Source: Takifugu bimaculatus
Lineage: Eukaryota > Chordata > Actinopteri > Tetraodontiformes > Tetraodontidae
Assembly: GCA_004026145.2 (NCBI GenBank)
Contig: CP034976.1
Span: 657,169 to 721,168 of the forward strand
Length of the DNA: 64,000 nucleotides
Reading direction: 5' to 3'
Positions 59,001-64,000 of this stretch are shown here, piece by piece (the stretch's first letter is position 1; every line of letters starts with the position of its first letter). The translations under genes were made by a program, and so were the position numbers. Under the pieces are notes generated by a model, which was not told where the DNA came from, did no database searches, and worked only from the letters and a program-made list of their open reading frames with translations.

Positions 59001-62000
59001 GGTCTGTTTTTGACTTTTCTGAGTCCAGTTCCTAATTGAGGCATCTCCTGGTTTTACTTTGACAGCTTGTGAGAAACAGAAGGCTGATCTAGTCTTCCTA
59101 CTGGACCAGTCTGGCAGCATTCAACCAAATGACTACATCACCATGAAGAAGTTCACCGTAGACCTCATTAAGAGTTTCAAAGTTAGCAAAGAGTTTGTCC
59201 ACGTAGGACTTGCTCAGTTCAGCAGCAGTTTCCAACATAAGTTTTACCTCAACCAATTCTTTACTGAACAAGTCATCAGCAAGCACGTCATGGACTTGCA
59301 GCAGCTCGGCGGTGGTACCAACATCGGACTGGCCCTGAACTCCATCCGTGAATACTTTGAGGTGTCACGTGGAAGTCGCAGTCCTGAAGGAATCTCCCAG
59401 AACCTGGTGCTGATCACAGATGGTGAATCGCAAGATGACGTGGAAGATGCGGCTCGGCTCCTCAGGAGTCTGGGGGTGGAGGTGTTTACCATTGGTATTG
59501 GAAACGCCCAGGACCTAGAGCTGCTGCAGATCTCCGGGAGTCCAGAGAGAGTCTTTACTGTAAAGAGCTTTGGCAACTTGGAAAACATCAAGCAAAAAGT
59601 GGTTGACACCATCTGCGAATCAAAACTTATCCCCGATCGTCCAGGTGAGTTATGTCAAACACAGCCCTTTTGAGGAAATATGACTGTGTGTGTTTTGGCC
59701 CAACCGGACTCATCTTGTTCCAGACTGCAGCATTGACATCGCCATGGGATTTGATATTTCGAAAAGATCTGGAGCTTCTGGCGAGATGCTCATCACTGGT
59801 CACGCCGCCCTCCAGACTTTCCTGCCGGAGATCGCCCACTACGTGTCCTCCATCAAAGGCTTGTGCTGTGCCGGTCCAACGCCCGTCAAGACCAACATGG
59901 GTTACCGAGTGGTTAGACAAGACGGAAGTACGCTGTACGATTTCAACTTTGAGGCCTACAGCAGAGGTGTGGTGGACAAAGTCATGACTATATCTCTGGC
60001 CGAGCCGACTTACTTCAACACAGCTCTGCTGAAGTCCTTCCAGGAGAAGTTCAGTCAATCCAGAGCTGGCGTGAAGGTCAGTCCTACTGGTTTACACACA
60101 AAGATGATTCACCTTAGATCCTCAGGTGAAAGCACACTATTGTTAACCCCAGAGTGTTGATCTTTCAGGTTCTTGTGATCTTCTCTGATGGCCTCGATGA
60201 AGATGTGATGAAGCTGGAGCAGGAATCAGAGCTGCTGCGAAAGTCAGGTAAAAAGTGTGTGATGGAAGAGCTGTTCTAACAGAGAGCATACTCATGAAGG
60301 CATTGTTTGTGCTGCTCAGGGGTCAGCGCGCTGATGGTGGTGGCCTTGGAGGGCACCAACAGTCTGGGCCAGCTGCAGATGGTGGAGTTTGGGCGTGGCT
60401 TCGGCTACAAGGTTCCTCTCAGCATCAATATGCAGAGCATCGGCAGCACCCTCCTCAAGCAGATTGTAAGTTTGTTTGTTTCGAGTGAAAATGCCTGCAA
60501 CAAAATCACATTTTAAGATGTAAAAGTAGATTCAGTTGTGGAACACAATTATCAGAGAACAAAAGCACTTGGCACAAACCCAGAGACCCAGACCCAGACC
60601 CTAACCTCGACCCTGATCCCAACCATGATCCTGACACAGACTCTGAACCTGACCCTGGTCCATATCAGGGACATCGGGTACATCCTCTGTTTAGTAATGC
60701 TAACGACCAAAACTTGTCATCGCACCTAGGACTTCGCTAAAGGTCCAAATTTCTCTGACCTTCATTTAATTACAAGGTTAAAACTCCATTTTCAGCTGGT
60801 TTATTCTTTACCTGCAGGACATGGTGTCGGACCGGGAGTGCTGCGGCGTCATGTGTAAATGTTCAGGACACGAAGGTGTCCGTGGTTCTCGAGGGCCGCC
60901 AGCGTCAAAGGTACCTGCAACACACCTGCTTTTGAACACTGTTGAGAATGTTTGAGTGTCTAATGAGGCCTGCTCTGACCCTGGAGTAAACACATGCTCC
61001 TGCTCCTTTTACAAATTCAACTTTTGTTCCAGCACTAGACACGAACCTGTACTGACTCTGCTGTGTTCTCAACAGGGAGTGACTGGACAGAAAGGTCACC
61101 CAGGATTCCCGGGGGAGGAGGGTGTCGCCGTGAGTACACATCTTTACTGCTGTCAGAAGAGCTTCAGTCACAATAAACTTTTTAGACTGCAGCACAAGTA
61201 GCCAGTAATGATCAGATTAGCACTAGGTTAAAGGATAGTAACTTGGAGCACTGTCGCCCTCTGCTGGACTCACTGTTTTTGTGTCTGTAGGGTGACCGTG
61301 GGCGGCCCGGACCAAGTGGTCCTCAAGGTGTGCAGGGTTGTTCTGGTCCAAGAGGACTGCCGGTATGACGCGCTGCTACACAGTATACTAACAGTAGGAT
61401 AGTGTGGACCATTGACCACATTTTTGTTATATCTCTCCAGGGTAACCGCGGTCTCCGTGGAAACAGGGTGAGTAAGTCTGACCCACCAAGTGGTGAGATG
61501 CTCCTGTGATCCGCTTCAGGCACAGATGCTGGCCTGGCGCTCTGACACTCTTTTCTTTATGTTTCTTTATGCTGTTTTAGGGTGAAAACGGAGAAGATGG
61601 GCTCAACGGCGTTGACGGTGAACAGGTACAGAAACCGCAGATTACAGAGAAGCCAGGTTTTTCCAGTCACCATGGTTACCCCGTCGTCAGATTAAACCCG
61701 ACACCGCAGGAATGAGCCGATTGTTTTTTTTCAGGGAGACGCAGGAAATGATGGAAGTCGTGGAGAGAGAGGACACGCTGGAAACCCGGTAAAAACAAAA
61801 CTCTAAAAGGTATTAATGTAAACATGGTTAAACGGATGAACGACAGGTCAGTTATTCCCGAATGGAATAAAATAAAATAAATAAAATAAAATTGGCTGTT
61901 GATCACATGTGTCCATGTTGTTATTGAATCAGCCTAGTTTTAGAACAGCCAGTGACAGACTGAGGCTTTAAACTGTTGACCTCTGACCCCCAGCAGTTTG

Positions 62001-63062
62001 AGTAACAGCTAAAATTGTAATCCTCAGGGTATCCCAGGTATCAGAGGCGAGCCGGGGCTTAAAGGACATCGAGGACTGAGAGGAGATCCGGTACGTTTTT
62101 AACAATCTAAAGATATTGATTTCCTGCTTTTTTTACCTAACTAAAAAGAGGACTTCAAACTTAAAAAGCTAGTGCTAATAAGACAACTGAAGCTAATCAT
62201 GCTATCTAGCATTACAGCTATGCTCATGAATGGATTCACAGCTGGTTAGCCATTTAGCTTAGCACTGGAGGCCAAATCAGGCTTGATCTATGTTATTGTT
62301 GAATATCAAATTGAGTTTTAAAAACTTTACCATGTTTTTGACTATTGATAAATATGCAAATTTAAAGAAAAAAATCTATAAAATTATTCCGTTAACAAAA
62401 ACCAGTTACTGGACCCAGCTCAAACTCGTTTGATTTCAGCTCTCTTGTTCTATCCTGTAGACGTTCTAGGGACCAAAATAACCACCTAAATAACCCCCAG
62501 CATGTAAATGTAGACTCTGTCCTTTAACAGGGAGAACCTGGTGCTCAGAATACAGTTCCAGGACCCAGAGGAGAGGCTGGTAATCCAGGGTTGCCGGTAA
62601 GAACCACAACCTGATTGTATGATCTGAATGAGCTTCAGTTTTAATGTGTTTAACTCATTAGGGACAATCGGGAGTGGACGGCCGGCCGGGCGAGAGTGGC
62701 GTCATCGGAGAACCGGTGAGAAGAACCTTTTGTCAGTTGAGCTCTGAGGGGGTCAGATAACAGGAGATTTTCTACATTCTGCTTTTAAAACAAAATTCAT
62801 CTTTTTACAAATACTTTTTGGTTCCAACCCATTTTCCAAACTTTTCCAGCATCATCAGGATGCCATATATATATTTTTATTGGTTATTTTTTCCTGTCAG
62901 AGCTGATAGTATCAATCCCAGTAGCAATAAATTAAATTATCTAAAGTAGATGGTTGTTTTTTTCATGTCCAGGGTCCAGATGGAAGAAGAGGGCCAATGG
63001 GTGAAAAGGTACTAAAGTAAACAACATTAGCATGTTAGCATTGGTTTACATTCTATTAACAC

Positions 63063-63106
<44 letters not shown>

Positions 63107-64000
63107 TGTGTGTGTGTTCTGAACTGCAGGGTTCGATTGGGAATCCAGGAGAAGCAGGACTCCCAGGCCTCCCTGGAGCTTCAGGTCCATTGGTGAGTGA
63201 TGATGTCACTGAACAGACAGGGGTGACAGAACAAGTCATGGACCGTGTTGTCTTTGCAGGGGTCCAGAGGGGCCAGAGGTCCACCAGGACAACCAGGCAT
63301 CCAAGGGCTTCCTGGACCTCAGGTCTTTGCTTCATCATCTTCTTGCTTCACGTTAGCCTTGGCAGTAGCTAATTCACTAATCTATCTAATAAAATCAGCA
63401 GTTATTTCAAAAGTGCCACAAACATATCTTAAACATATTTGTTTGTCCTGATCAAATGAAAGAGTGAATATCTGTTCAAATGAATGAGTGAATCACAACA
63501 GGGTTCCTCAAAAAAACTGTAGTTTTCAATGTGGTGGTGTGTTCAAGGGCTGTCACATTTCTGTTGCAGGGTGGACCAGGACCAGCTGGGAGGCCAGGAG
63601 TAGCCGGACGACGTGGCACCAGTGGACCCAAGGTTTGTGGGCTGCATTTTATTTTCTCTGTCAGAAAATGATTTTCTGATGAAACATTTATGTGTGTTGT
63701 TTCTGTGTTCAGGGTGAACCTGGTGATCCCGGTGTGCAGGGTGTTCCAGGACCTCAGGGACCACGAGGACTGCAGGTCGGTATTTCAAAAACTGTTGGTA
63801 CGACACGTGGCACAAATGTTGCTAATGCTACTACTCCTGGTTTTCAGGGTGAGGATGGAAGAGATGGTTACGGATCACCTGGACCTGTGGGCATTAAGGT
63901 GAACCTCCTCAGATCTGACACCTGCTCAGAATGTTGTGATGGCAGCTTTACATGCATAAAATATTGCTGACTCGTCATCTTCTGCTTTCAGGGTGATCCT
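52648..64000 (+). CDS. Collagen VI alpha chain (alpha 4/5/6-like), 5' part
   Basis: Collagen VI chains form beaded microfilaments in the extracellular matrix. Exons: 52648-52723 (signal peptide LLLILILAACFYG), then one exon per von Willebrand A module at 53119-53700, 54619-55188, 55305-55925, 56009-56569, 57307-57865, 58051-58629 and 59066-59644. The eighth, cryptic module is split over 59724-60076, 60169-60247 and 60320-60465. The Cys-rich junction and helix start are at 60818-60910. Gly-X-Y exons of 27-72 bases follow: 61076-61129, 61291-61362, 61441-61467, 61581-61625, 61735-61788, 62028-62090, 62531-62596, 62662-62715, 62973-63008, 63130-63192, 63260-63322, 63570-63632, 63713-63775, 63848-63898, and 63992 onward past the window end. 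Modules 1 and 3-7 keep the metal-site DxSxS; modules 2 and 8 do not. An RGD lies at 62079-62087 and a helix Cys (GCSG) in exon 61291-61362. The fifth module exon is 559 bases, one more than a multiple of three, and is frameshifted near 57579. It resembles COL6A4/A5/A6 rather than A1/A2; the exact member is not resolved. Confidence 0.85.
52962..53040. repeat. (TG)n microsatellite in intron 1 of the collagen VI gene
   Basis: About 30 TG units followed by GTGTGGGTG variants, about 80 bases upstream of the first module exon. Confidence 0.9.
53751..53849. repeat. (TTGGG)n array in intron 2 of the collagen VI gene
   Basis: About twenty near-perfect GGGTT units begin 50 bases after the donor of the first module exon. 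The transcribed strand order makes the pre-mRNA G-rich, with regularly spaced GGG runs. Confidence 0.9.
57307..57865 (+). pseudogene. Frameshifted module 5 exon of the collagen VI gene
   Basis: Both splice sites are canonical, and the module begins normally (LIFLIDSSGSI) through IGGGTHTGEAI. Continued in that frame it reaches a stop at 57600-57602. The expected remainder (SQYFDARNGGRPDLKQ, VVVTDGESQDE and so on) is in the next frame. The break lies at about 57579-57581 and corresponds to one extra base or two missing. All neighbouring module exons (582, 570, 621, 561, 579 and 579 bases) are multiples of three, while this one is 559. Confidence 0.75.
58776..58826. repeat. GGGTCTGTTGA minisatellite in a collagen VI intron
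   Basis: Four close copies of an 11-15 bp unit (gggtctgttgag) lie between module exons 6 and 7. Confidence 0.75.
63065..63118. repeat. (TG)n microsatellite next to a collagen exon
   Basis: About 26 TG units end 12 bases before the Gly-X-Y exon at 63130, taking the place of a normal pyrimidine tract except for the final TTCTGAACTGCAG. Confidence 0.9.

Overview
The window is vertebrate nuclear DNA and almost certainly from a teleost fish. Its genes are multi-exon with GT-AG introns. They include a synaptotagmin-11 type gene, a GABA-B receptor subunit 2-like gene, an Alba-domain RNase P/MRP subunit (rpp25) and a long collagen VI alpha chain. The repeats are typical of fish: Tc1, hAT, PIF-Harbinger and Ty3/gypsy elements, LINE tails, and long TG, GA and CT simple repeats. 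I cannot name the species.

Layout. (1) 1-17 kb holds a tandemly duplicated two-gene cassette. Gene A (681 codons, one coding exon) is followed about 1.4 kb later by gene B (344 codons, three coding exons). The cassette occurs at about 1-5.8 kb and again at about 12.1-17.1 kb. A and B are unrelated in sequence. Both are helical and coiled-coil proteins with one internal hydrophobic segment, and both end in an acidic stretch followed by Tyr-Tyr. In copy 2, gene A carries a 2-bp deletion that removes its normal end, and a 96-bp hAT MITE has landed just upstream; gene B is intact. (2) 17.3-22.7 kb is a nest of transposons: a minus-strand Ty3/gypsy element cut by a plus-strand gypsy element (5-bp target duplication) and by a PIF-Harbinger element (3-bp duplication). 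(3) 24.6-29.4 kb is syt11 on the minus strand. (4) 30.5-33.5 kb has a broken integrase-core pseudogene and a partly palindromic LTR-like insertion. (5) 34.6-39.8 kb is an 18-exon GABA-B receptor subunit 2-like gene (minus), followed by rpp25 (minus, 40.65-41.32 kb). (6) 42.1-44.4 kb is a Tc1 element split by a hAT element. (7) 44.4-52.6 kb is gene-poor and full of simple repeats, a LINE tail and a hAT fragment. (8) 52.65 kb to the window end is the 5' part of a collagen VI alpha gene (plus): a signal peptide, eight von Willebrand A modules and the start of the triple helix. One module exon has a 1-nt frame error.

How the genes relate. Syt11, the GABA-B-like receptor, rpp25 and collagen VI are ordinary single-copy genes with no visible functional link. 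The A/B cassette is the most unusual part. Its fixed pairing, joint duplication and coiled-coil/hydrophobic hairpin/coiled-coil design recall two-component alpha-helical pore-forming proteins (the ClyA/HBL/XaxAB type). That comparison rests on architecture only and is an inference. All exon models come from reading splice signals and frame, without transcript evidence.
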